DNA of 24,072 nucleotides from Clostridiales bacterium (GTDB lineage Bacteria > Bacillota_A > Clostridia > Oscillospirales > Oscillospiraceae): the NCBI GenBank assembly GCA_022777455.1, contig JALFGI010000096.1:1-24072 (forward strand). Reading direction: 5' to 3'. This document shows positions 6,830 to 12,768 of this stretch, piece after piece. Each line of letters opens with the position of its first letter. The stretch's first letter is position 1. A program made the translations under genes and the position numbers. A model generated the notes under the pieces. The model did not search any database and was not told the origin of the DNA. It worked only from the letters and a program-made list of their open reading frames with translations.

Positions 6830-8413
6830 ATGAAACAAACAAGAAAACTGCTCAGCCTGTTGCTGGCGCTGGCCATGGTTTGCGCCTTGGCTGCTACCGC
6901 GTTTGCGGCTACTGTTACAATTCCCTCTGACGGCATTCTGAAGGGCCATACCTTCACTGCCTACCAGATTTTTTCCGGCCGTGAAGAAAGAGGCATCCTG
7001 TCCGATGTCCAGTGGGGCAGCGGCATTAATTCTGATAATTTCCTCGCAGCCCTGAAGGCCGATTCCACGTATGGCAACCTGTTTACCAACTGTACTGAGG
7101 CGGCTGCTGTGGCAGATGTTCTGAGTGCCAACAACACCAATACCGCCCTTGCCAATGCAGTTGCCAAGTTGGCCTATGCCAATAAGACTGACACCGGTAC
7201 CGCACTGACCTCCGGTGAAAACACGCTGGCCGATGGCTACTATCTGATTGTGGATACCACCGCCAATGTTGGAGAGGGTGGTGCTTACAACGCGTCCTTG
7301 CTGCAAGTTGTCGGCAACATCAACATCACCGTCAAGACTGACGCTCCTACTGTTGAGAAGAAGGTTCAGGAAGGCGGCGCTGATAAGGATGCGGCAGACT
7401 ACAATATCGGCGATGCCGTTCCCTTCCGCCTGATCGGCTCCGTGCCCGATATGAGCCGCTACGACACCTATAAGTACATCTTCCATGATACCCTGTCCAC
7501 TGGACTGACCCTGAATGCGGGTTCTATTAAAGTCTATGTAGCCGACGACAAGGCAGGAACTAACAAGAGTGATATCACTTCGAGTTGGACTGTAGGAACT
7601 GGTGCGAACGGTGAGACATTCACTGTCTCCTGTAATAACATTAAGGCTATCAATAGCGTTTCTCAGGGCAAGTACATCATTGTGGAATACACTGCCACCC
7701 TGAATCAGAACGCTGTGATTGGCCTGCCTGGCAACAGCAACAAGGTCTATCTGGAGTACTCCAACAAGCCCGACCAGTCCGGTTCCGGCGACACTGATAA
7801 CACCGGCAAGACTCCTGAAGATGAGGTTCTCGTCTTTACCTACGAGTTGGATACTACTAAGGTGGATGGGAAAAACCCCGATACCAAGCTTAGGGGTGCC
7901 AAGTTTGTACTGCTGAATTCCGATGGAAACAAGGTGGCAAAAATTACCAACGGAAAGTTTGATGGATGGCAGAATCTTCCTTCTGCAGGTGCTGATGGAA
8001 AAATCGCTGCGGAATCCTGGCCTACCGATTCGGTCCTTACCTCCAATGAAAACGGCTTGTTCACTGTGACCGGTCTGGATGCCGGTACTTATAAGCTCAG
8101 AGAAATTGTGGCCCCTGCTGGCTATAACCTGCTGAAGAAAGATATCGTTGTGGTTATCACTGCGACCATTGGCGCGAATGCTGACGGCAAGACCACTTTG
8201 ACTAATCTGGCAGTCACCGCTGATGGCACTGCAGGCACTGGCAATGTCAATTCCGGCATTGTTGACATCACCGTGGCAAACAACAAGGGCGCAACCCTGC
8301 CTGAGACCGGTGGCATTGGTACCACCATCTTCTACACCGTTGGCGGCATCCTGGTGCTGGTGGCTGTGGTCCTGCTGGTCACCAAGAAGCGCATGAACGG
8401 CACCGAGGTGTAA
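6830..8413 (+). CDS. LPXTG-anchored isopeptide-forming pilin/fimbrial subunit (SpaA type)
   Basis: A 527-residue surface protein. Residues 1-27 form a Sec signal peptide (basic start, leucine-rich core, cleavage near A-F-A-A). Then come an N-terminal domain opening with F-T-A-Y-Q-I-F, a middle domain (about 170-315) resembling the fimbrial isopeptide-formation D2 fold with the lysine pair K177-K178, and a SpaA/Cna-B-type domain (about 336-485) with K344 and an E-box (G-T-Y-K-L-R-E-I-V-A-P-A-G-Y, E425). The end has L-P-E-T-G (490-494), a hydrophobic segment (about 498-517) and a basic tail: the sortase sorting signal. The start has AAAGGAAG upstream. No sortase or second pilin gene is nearby, so anchoring or polymerisation must use an enzyme encoded elsewhere. 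Confidence 0.9.
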   Translation: MKQTRKLLSLLLALAMVCALAATAFAATVTIPSDGILKGHTFTAYQIFSGREERGILSDVQWGSGINSDNFLAALKADSTYGNLFTNCTEAAAVADVLSANNTNTALANAVAKLAYANKTDTGTALTSGENTLADGYYLIVDTTANVGEGGAYNASLLQVVGNINITVKTDAPTVEKKVQEGGADKDAADYNIGDAVPFRLIGSVPDMSRYDTYKYIFHDTLSTGLTLNAGSIKVYVADDKAGTNKSDITSSWTVGTGANGETFTVSCNNIKAINSVSQGKYIIVEYTATLNQNAVIGLPGNSNKVYLEYSNKPDQSGSGDTDNTGKTPEDEVLVFTYELDTTKVDGKNPDTKLRGAKFVLLNSDGNKVAKITNGKFDGWQNLPSAGADGKIAAESWPTDSVLTSNENGLFTVTGLDAGTYKLREIVAPAGYNLLKKDIVVVITATIGANADGKTTLTNLAVTADGTAGTGNVNSGIVDITVANNKGATLPETGGIGTTIFYTVGGILVLVAVVLLVTKKRMNGTEV

Positions 8414-8452
8414 TTTCGCGCCAATCGTTTTCTTCATCCCTTCATAACCCAC

Positions 8453-8533
8453 CCCCGGGGCCCTGTCCCCGGGGAATGAGAAAATACTCCGCCATTGCAC
8501 CCCCAGGGCCCGTAATGGCGGATTTGATTTTTT
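8453..8533 (+). terminator. Double-hairpin terminator of the pilin-type gene
   Basis: First a GC hairpin, CCCCGGGG (8453-8460) with an identical self-complementary copy at 8467-8474. Then TCCGCCATT (8488-8496) pairs with AATGGCGGA (8514-8522), followed by a T-rich tract to 8533. The second hairpin is the likely terminator. Confidence 0.8.
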
Positions 8534-8564
8534 TGCGCTGATCGGTTTTCATCAGCTGCTCGCT

Positions 8565-8775
8565 AAATTGTAATTTGGCGTACCGGAACGCGCCCCTTGG
8601 CTCCCCCTATGGGGAGCTGGCTGCCCCCGTAAGGGGCAGACTGAGAGGGTGATACCGGTGTTAAGGCTGCTGTTGCTTTCTCCGCGGTACCCTCTCAGTC
8701 AGCCTGTTCGGCTGACAGCTCTCCCAAAGGGAGAGCCAAGGGGTGCTGCAGTATCTGCCCGCAAAATTACAATTT
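8565..8775. repeat. 211 bp palindromic element made of two inverted hairpin-pair modules
   Basis: The ends are AAATTGTAATTT (8565-8576) and its exact complement AAATTACAATTT (8764-8775). Inside lie two inverted modules, 8593-8650 (plus) and 8689-8743 (minus). Both read CCCCTTGGCTC, hairpin, hairpin, ACTGAGAGGGT. The first hairpin is GCTCCCC/GGGGAGC in one and GCTCTCCC/GGGAGAGC in the other; the second is CTGCCCC/GGGGCAG against GTCAGCC/GGCTGAC. The stems are kept while their sequences differ. No ORF or transposase is present. It resembles a MITE or REP-type dispersed element; I recall similar sequences from Faecalibacterium-like genomes but cannot check that here. Confidence 0.75.
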
Positions 8776-8789
8776 GTCGGGCTGGATCA

Positions 8790-8957
8790 CCGCCCAGCCA
8801 CTGTAGGGGCGGCTCGCAGCCGCCCGCAACGTGACGAAAGTGAGTGTTCCGTTGAATGGTATCGTGTCTGACATCGTACGAATTCGCCCAACCCGGTTTA
8901 TTTTTGCGGATTATACTGCGCGGGAGGCTACGAGCCTCCCCTACACTGGCTGGGCGG
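8790..8957. repeat. 168 bp element bounded by 38 bp imperfect inverted hairpin repeats
   Basis: The left arm 8790-8827 and the inverted right arm 8920-8957 agree at 34 of 38 positions. Each contains its own hairpin: GGGCGGCT/AGCCGCCC on the left and GGGAGGCT/AGCCTCCC on the right. Two of the four differences form one compensated base-pair change. The 92 bases between have no convincing gene. It lies 14 bases after the previous palindromic element, so the two may form a composite. Confidence 0.7.
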
Positions 8958-9038
8958 TTGTTGTAGTCTGGCAGGCAAAAACGTTACCGGGCACCACCCA
9001 GGAGTCCTGGATGATGCACAAGCCCGGTGCGCATTGGG

Positions 9039-9547
9039 GTAGCGAGCTGCGCTTCAAATATCAATTTGCCCAATTATGTAACGGTTGTGGGGTTCGAATC
9101 CCTCGCTACAGCAAAAAAATATCAGACACCCGGATGGGTATCCGGTGCTTTCGGCGGAGGATGAGGGATTCAATTTCATCAAGGAAGCCACCAGTTTTTG
9201 AACTGGCGGCAGCAGCACCCCAAAAGGGTTGTTTTTCATTTTCGCAGAGGATGCGGGATTCGATTTCATTATGGAGTTGCCGCCGTCCAGCCGGCGGCAA
9301 GCAACAGTCCACCGGACTGTTGCATTAAAATAGGTTCGAATCCCTCACAACTGAAAAAAATATCAGATACCCGGGTGGGTATCTGATGCTTTCGGCGGAG
9401 GATGAGGGATTCGATATGATTATGGAGTTGCCGCCGTCCAGCCGGCGGCAAGCAGATGTCCACCGGACATCTGCATTAAAATGGGTTCGAATCCCTCACA
9501 ACTGAAAAAATATCAGATACCCGGATGGGTATCTGATATTTTTGGCA
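9039..9547. repeat. Tandem array of tRNA-Gln-3'-end-derived structured units
   Basis: Four copies of the complement of the tRNA-Gln 3' end (core GAGGATGAGGGATTC) begin at 9157, 9247, 9398 and 9548; the last is the real tRNA gene. Spacings are 90, 151 and 150 bp. Units 9247-9397 and 9398-9547 are nearly identical, and each contains an outer AGTTG/CAACT stem, two side hairpins, a TTCGAAT loop hairpin like a tRNA T-arm, an A-run and a terminator-like hairpin. The left end (9039-9113) is a diverged unit whose outer stem is GTAGCGAG/CTCGCTAC, followed by the same A-run and hairpin. Unit 9157-9246 is shortened and lacks the T-arm and terminator parts. No protein gene or integrase is present. Confidence 0.8.
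9504..9539 (-). terminator. Terminator of tRNA-Gln
   Basis: On the minus strand a perfect 13 bp stem (9539-9527 with 9522-9510) with a 4-base loop is followed by six T residues. It begins 4 bases after the encoded CCA. The A-run and T-run on both flanks make it potentially bidirectional. Related hairpins lie at 9362-9387 and about 9121-9148 in the repeat units. Confidence 0.85.
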
Positions 9548-9616
9548 GAGGATGAGGGATTCGAACCCCCGCAAACGGAGTCAGAGTCCGGTGTGCTACC
9601 GTTACACAAATCCTCT
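9543..9616 (-). tRNA. tRNA-Gln, anticodon CUG
   Basis: A complete cloverleaf on the minus strand: acceptor AGAGGAT with ATCCTCT, D-arm GTGT/GCAC with loop AACGGTA, anticodon loop CTCTGAC giving anticodon CTG, a 4-base variable loop, and T-arm GGGGG/CCCTC with loop TTCGAAT. The discriminator is G and the 3' CCA is encoded (9545-9543). The outermost anticodon-stem pair (27-43) is a C-T mismatch; all other stems pair, allowing G-T. It would decode CAG glutamine codons. A consensus promoter and a terminator frame it as a single-gene unit. Its 3' end is the sequence repeated in the adjoining array. Confidence 0.95.
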
Positions 9617-9631
9617 ATGGTTACCGTTAAT

Positions 9632-9659
9632 ATTATATCCATTTTTTCGGGATTGTCAA
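9632..9659 (-). promoter_or_regulatory. Promoter of tRNA-Gln
   Basis: On the minus strand, TTGACA (9659-9654), 16 bases, TATAAT (9637-9632); both hexamers are perfect. The tRNA 5' end lies 15 bases after the -10, as expected for a stable-RNA promoter. Confidence 0.9.
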
Positions 9660-9761
9660 GCCCTGAAATGGAATCCTGACAAATTTTGCGTTGGGTGGAA
9701 TCTGATCATGTTGGACGAATCCACAAACAATTCATCCCACCGGAAAAAATTATACAACGTG

Positions 9762-9797
9762 TTTCGTAGGGCGGGGGCTTGACCCCGCCCTACGAAA
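9762..9797. repeat. 15 bp perfect palindromic hairpin in the tRNA-SGNH gap
   Basis: 9762-9776 pairs perfectly with 9783-9797 around a 6-base loop. The stem includes CGTAGGGCGGGG, similar to the GTAGGGGCGG part of the element at 8790-8957, so it may be a solo member of the same family. There is no strong T-run. The remaining bases of 9660-9847 hold nothing I can identify. Confidence 0.7.
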
Positions 9798-9847
9798 TGG
9801 CGCTTTATATTCCAATTTGATAAACGGCAGGGAAGGGCAAGGAAAAA

Positions 9848-10591
9848 TTACTGCCCGTCACTCTGGGTCAGGTACCGGTGAATCTCTCCGGCGATCACCC
9901 GGTTGCCGTAGCTGTTGGGGTGCACGCCGTCCATGAAGTATTCCCCGTGGCCTTCTGTCAGGGCGTACAGATCGATGCATTCTACCCCATTCTCCCCGGC
10001 ACAGTTCTTCACGATGGGCACAATCTCGTCCCGGATGGTCTCATTCAGGATATCAAAGGCCACCACGTCGCTGCCGTCGGCGGGGCAGGCGAAGGGAGGG
10101 CACATCAGAATCAGCCGCTTCACGCCGGGGGCGCTCTTGATCTCCTTCACCCGCTGGTCCAGCTGGGCTTCGTACCGCTCCCGGTTCCAGTTGTAGGGCT
10201 TGGAATCGTTGGTGCCCAGCATGAGAACTACGATTTCCGGATTCAATGCCAGGGCTGCTTCCGGGTATCCCTGCAATGCCTTGTCTGTCATGTTCCAGTA
10301 GGGGCAGTCCCCCTCGTTTTGCAGGGTTGCCCCGGAGATGCCGTAGTTCAGCACCTGGTAGGCACCGCCCAGCAGCTTTTCCAGCTTCGCCTCCCAGCTG
10401 TCGCTGGTTCTGGTTTTCACCACACCGGCGCCGAAGGTGATGCTGTCACCCAGGGCCACGATGATGGGCGCGTCGCCGTGGGGCTTTTCCTTGCAGGGAT
10501 TGTTCAGCTCCCGCAGCTTGGCAGCGGTATAGGCTGCCGCCGTCAGTGCAACGGGGACGCCGACCTTCAGAATTGTTTTGATCAGGCTCAT
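9848..10591 (-). CDS. SGNH/GDSL-type hydrolase with N-terminal membrane anchor
   Basis: A 247-residue esterase-like protein. Residues about 5-25 are hydrophobic with a lysine before them: an uncleaved anchor or a signal peptide. The SGNH blocks are in order: A-L-G-D-S-I-T-F-G (nucleophile S50), N-Y-G-I-S-G-A-T (82-89), L-G-T-N-D-S (N128), and D-G-V-H-P-N with D221 and H224 as the other catalytic residues. It should hydrolyse an ester or acyl group outside the membrane, perhaps on carbohydrate or lipid; the substrate is not evident. The start at 10591 has AAAGGAGG (minus, 10605-10598), 6 bases away, which excludes the longer in-frame extension. It diverges from the symporter gene. Confidence 0.9.
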   Translation of the reverse strand: MSLIKTILKVGVPVALTAAAYTAAKLRELNNPCKEKPHGDAPIIVALGDSITFGAGVVKTRTSDSWEAKLEKLLGGAYQVLNYGISGATLQNEGDCPYWNMTDKALQGYPEAALALNPEIVVLMLGTNDSKPYNWNRERYEAQLDQRVKEIKSAPGVKRLILMCPPFACPADGSDVVAFDILNETIRDEIVPIVKNCAGENGVECIDLYALTEGHGEYFMDGVHPNSYGNRVIAGEIHRYLTQSDGQ

Positions 10592-10619
10592 AATCGGCCT
10601 CCTTTTTCTGTTTGCCATC

Positions 10620-10648
10620 AGTATACCCGATTTTTCTCCCGATTGCAA
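10620..10648 (-). promoter_or_regulatory. Promoter of the SGNH hydrolase gene
   Basis: On the minus strand, TTGCAA (10648-10643), 17 bases, TATACT (10625-10620). Confidence 0.8.
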
Positions 10649-10856
10649 GGGCTGAAACCCTCGGAATACGCCCCGGCAGGGAAGCCTGGTCCATCCTTCG
10701 GTGCTAAAAACTGCAATAGGCGGCAAACGCGATCCCGTCAGTTTGCGCGCAGCCCATGCGCAATGTGAATTTTGAATGGCGAAAGCCTGCATTATTCTTA
10801 TTGCACAAAAAGCAGGGGAGATATATGGCGGAAAATGAAAAATCCAATAATTCATA

Positions 10857-10885
10857 TTGCAAATCCAGGGCCAATATGGTATACT
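10857..10885 (+). promoter_or_regulatory. Promoter of the symporter gene
   Basis: TTGCAA (10857-10862), 17 bases, TATACT (10880-10885), with an upstream TG giving an extended -10. The hexamers equal those of the SGNH and second GNAT promoters. Between this promoter and the SGNH one (10649-10856) I see only a small TTGCGC/GCGCAA hairpin at 10743-10763. Confidence 0.85.
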
Positions 10886-10924
10886 GTGCTGTGTTTATTA
10901 ACAAACTGTGAAGGAGTGTCCGCT

Positions 10925-12145
10925 GTGAAAAAGAAACTTTCTCTCGCATCCCAGATTTTCATTGCACTGGTGCTGGCCATCATTGCCGGTATCCTGCTTG
11001 GCAGCCACGCCGGCTTCGCTAAGACTTACATCAAGCCTTTCGGTACCATTTTCCTGAACCTGATCAAGTTCTGTGTTGTGCCCCTGGTGCTGTTCTCCAT
11101 CATGAGCGGCATCCTGTCCATGAACGACGTGAAGAAGGTTGGCTCCGCCGGCCTGAAAACCGTTGTTTATTACCTGCTCACCACCGCCGGTGCCATCACC
11201 ATCGGTCTGCTGGTTGGTTCCGCTTTCAAGGGTGCTTTCCCCGTGCTGGGCACCACCGACCTGAGCTATGAGGCTTCCGCCTCCGCTTCCTTCATGGATA
11301 CGCTGGTTGGAATCTTCCCCTCCAACTTCATTGCCCCCATGTCCAGCGCCAATATGCTGCAGCTGATCGTGATGGCCCTGTTTATGGGCTTCGCCATCCT
11401 GCTGCTTGGCCAGCAGGCTTCCATGGTCAAGACCGCTGTGGAGCAGCTGAACCAGGTGTTCATGAAGTGCATCGATATGGTGCTGAAGCTCTCTCCCATC
11501 GGCGTGTTCTGCCTGCTGTGCCCGGTGGTTGCTGAAAACGGCGCTTCCATCATCGGCAGCCTGGCCATGGTTCTGCTGGCAGCTTACATTGCCTACATTC
11601 TGCATATGGTAATCGTGTACTCCCTTACCGTCCGCACCCTGGGCGGCATGAGCCCCATCAAGTTCTTCAAGGGCATGATGCCTGCCATGGTATTCGCCTT
11701 CTCCTCCGCCTCCTCCGTGGGCACTCTGCCCATCAACCTGGAGTGCAGCCGCAAGCTGGGCGCTTCCGATGAAATCAGCTCCTTCGTTCTGCCCCTGGGT
11801 GCCACGATCAACATGGACGGCACCGCCATCTATCAGGGTGTTTGCGCCATCTTCATCGCCGCCTGTTATGGCATCCAGCTGACCTTCCCCCAGATGCTTA
11901 CCGTGGTGCTCACCGCCACCCTGGCTTCCATCGGCACCGCCGGTGTCCCCGGCGCGGGCATGGTGATGCTGGCCATGGTGCTCAGCGCTGTGGGTCTGCC
12001 TGTGGATGGCATTGCTCTGGTTGCCGGTGTGGACCGGATCTTCGACATGGGCCGTACCGTGGTGAACATCACTGGCGATGCCTCCTGCGCCATCATTGTC
12101 TCCAACTCCGAGAAAAGGAGAGCCGAGGCAGCAAGCAAGAAATAA
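10925..12145 (+). CDS. Dicarboxylate/amino acid:cation symporter (DAACS family, GltP/DctA-like)
   Basis: A 406-residue membrane protein with many hydrophobic segments. Family signatures are the serine-rich S-S-A-S-S (260-264), N-M-D-G-T (296-300) and D-R-I-F-D-M-G-R-T-V-V-N-I-T-G-D (370-385). In the archaeal homologue GltPh the arginine of this last motif (R397) binds the acidic side chain; it is kept here as R377, along with D374, T378, N381 and D385. This favours glutamate, aspartate or C4-dicarboxylates over neutral amino acids. GTG 10925 is chosen because AAGGAG (10911-10916) lies 8 bases upstream; the ATG at 10772 precedes the promoter. It is probably a single-gene unit. Confidence 0.93.
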   Translation: MKKKLSLASQIFIALVLAIIAGILLGSHAGFAKTYIKPFGTIFLNLIKFCVVPLVLFSIMSGILSMNDVKKVGSAGLKTVVYYLLTTAGAITIGLLVGSAFKGAFPVLGTTDLSYEASASASFMDTLVGIFPSNFIAPMSSANMLQLIVMALFMGFAILLLGQQASMVKTAVEQLNQVFMKCIDMVLKLSPIGVFCLLCPVVAENGASIIGSLAMVLLAAYIAYILHMVIVYSLTVRTLGGMSPIKFFKGMMPAMVFAFSSASSVGTLPINLECSRKLGASDEISSFVLPLGATINMDGTAIYQGVCAIFIAACYGIQLTFPQMLTVVLTATLASIGTAGVPGAGMVMLAMVLSAVGLPVDGIALVAGVDRIFDMGRTVVNITGDASCAIIVSNSEKRRAEAASKK

Positions 12146-12159
12146 TTTCCGCCTTCTTC

Positions 12160-12187
12160 GGAGCCGCCTGCGGGCGGCTCCTTTTTT
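12160..12187 (+). terminator. Terminator of the symporter gene
   Basis: GGAGCCGCC (12160-12168) pairs with GGCGGCTCC (12173-12181) around a TGCG loop, followed by six T residues. Confidence 0.93.
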
Positions 12188-12194
12188 CTTGATG

Positions 12195-12223
12195 TTGCAA
12201 AATCAAGAAGAAAATGCTATACT
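12195..12223 (+). promoter_or_regulatory. Promoter of the second GNAT gene
   Basis: TTGCAA (12195-12200), 17 bases, TATACT (12218-12223), with an extended TG. It rules out any gene start upstream of about 12230. Confidence 0.8.
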
Positions 12224-12269
12224 GGCTCAAAGCGCTGAAATAGAGGAGAGGAATGCCTCGATCTATCCT

Positions 12270-12695
12270 ATGAAACCGGAGGACTATTACGGAATCTATC
12301 AGCTCTGGCGAAGCTGTTCCGGGATGGGGCTGAACGATCCGGATGATTCCCGGGAAGGAATGGAAGCATTCCTGAAAAGAAATCCCACCACCTGCTTTTC
12401 TGCCTGGGAAGACGGCAATAATGTGGGCTCCATTCTCTGCGGCCACGACGGCAGCCGGGGATATCTTTACCACACCGCCGTCCTGCCGGATTACCGTGGC
12501 AGAGGAATCGGTACGGAGCTGGTCCAGGCTGCGCTGAAGGGGCTGGAGGAGGCGGGCATCCACAAGGCGGCACTGGTGGCGTTTTCCCGAAATCAGGCGG
12601 GAAACGCCTTCTGGGAGCGCCAGGGGTTCTCCGTGCGGGAGGACTTGACATACCGGAACAAAGCCTTGCGGGAAATGAATCGAATCGATACCTGA
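12270..12695 (+). CDS. GNAT-family N-acetyltransferase with disturbed 5' end
   Basis: A 141-residue protein from ATG 12270. The acetyl-CoA-binding motif is R-G-R-G-I-G (76-81), after H-T-A-V-L-P-D-Y; the C-terminal N-A-F-W-E-R-Q-G-F is the usual last part of the fold. The start is odd. The good ribosome site AGGAG (12244-12248) serves ATG 12253, which is in another frame and reads only six codons (M-P-R-S-I-L) before a TGA overlapping ATG 12270. In the GNAT frame the first strand (A-S-I-Y-P) begins before Met 12270. One missing base right after ATG 12253 would explain this; alternatively the short reading frame couples translation through the ATGA overlap. Substrate unknown. Confidence 0.75.
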   Translation: MKPEDYYGIYQLWRSCSGMGLNDPDDSREGMEAFLKRNPTTCFSAWEDGNNVGSILCGHDGSRGYLYHTAVLPDYRGRGIGTELVQAALKGLEEAGIHKAALVAFSRNQAGNAFWERQGFSVREDLTYRNKALREMNRIDT

Positions 12696-12720
12696 ATCGG
12701 CTGCAGGCTGTGATATACTC
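12692..12720 (+). promoter_or_regulatory. Likely promoter of metY-metA
   Basis: TATACT (12715-12720) with a poor -35 (about 12692-12698). The leader to ATG 12769 is only about 40 bases, so it has no room for a SAM riboswitch. Read-through from the GNAT gene is also possible, since no terminator is seen between them. Confidence 0.5.
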
Positions 12721-12768
12721 GAATGAAAACAAAATGGAAGCGCATTATTCTGTTTGGAGGCAATCATC

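Noticed and set aside
6749..8500. A 583-codon reading frame opposite the pilin gene
   Set aside because: It is a shadow of a GC-biased coding strand: the pilin frame has a signal peptide, domains and a sorting signal, and the opposite frame runs over the terminator and promoter.
9039..9113. A second complete tRNA on the plus strand
   Set aside because: The outer stem and T-loop are present, but I cannot find a proper D-arm or a 7-base anticodon loop.
8831..9328. A 165-codon plus-strand reading frame
   Set aside because: It crosses palindromic elements and the tRNA-derived array, has no ribosome site, and its translation just follows repeat sequences.
9118..9547. CRISPR array
   Set aside because: Repeat spacing is irregular (90, 151, 150 bp), the intervening sequences are themselves nearly identical, and no cas genes are present.
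10592..10855. N-terminal extension of the SGNH hydrolase
   Set aside because: It passes through the promoter, and AAAGGAGG is positioned for the start at 10591.
12721..12768. SAM riboswitch before metY-metA
   Set aside because: The leader is only about 40 bases and lacks the conserved SAM-I elements.
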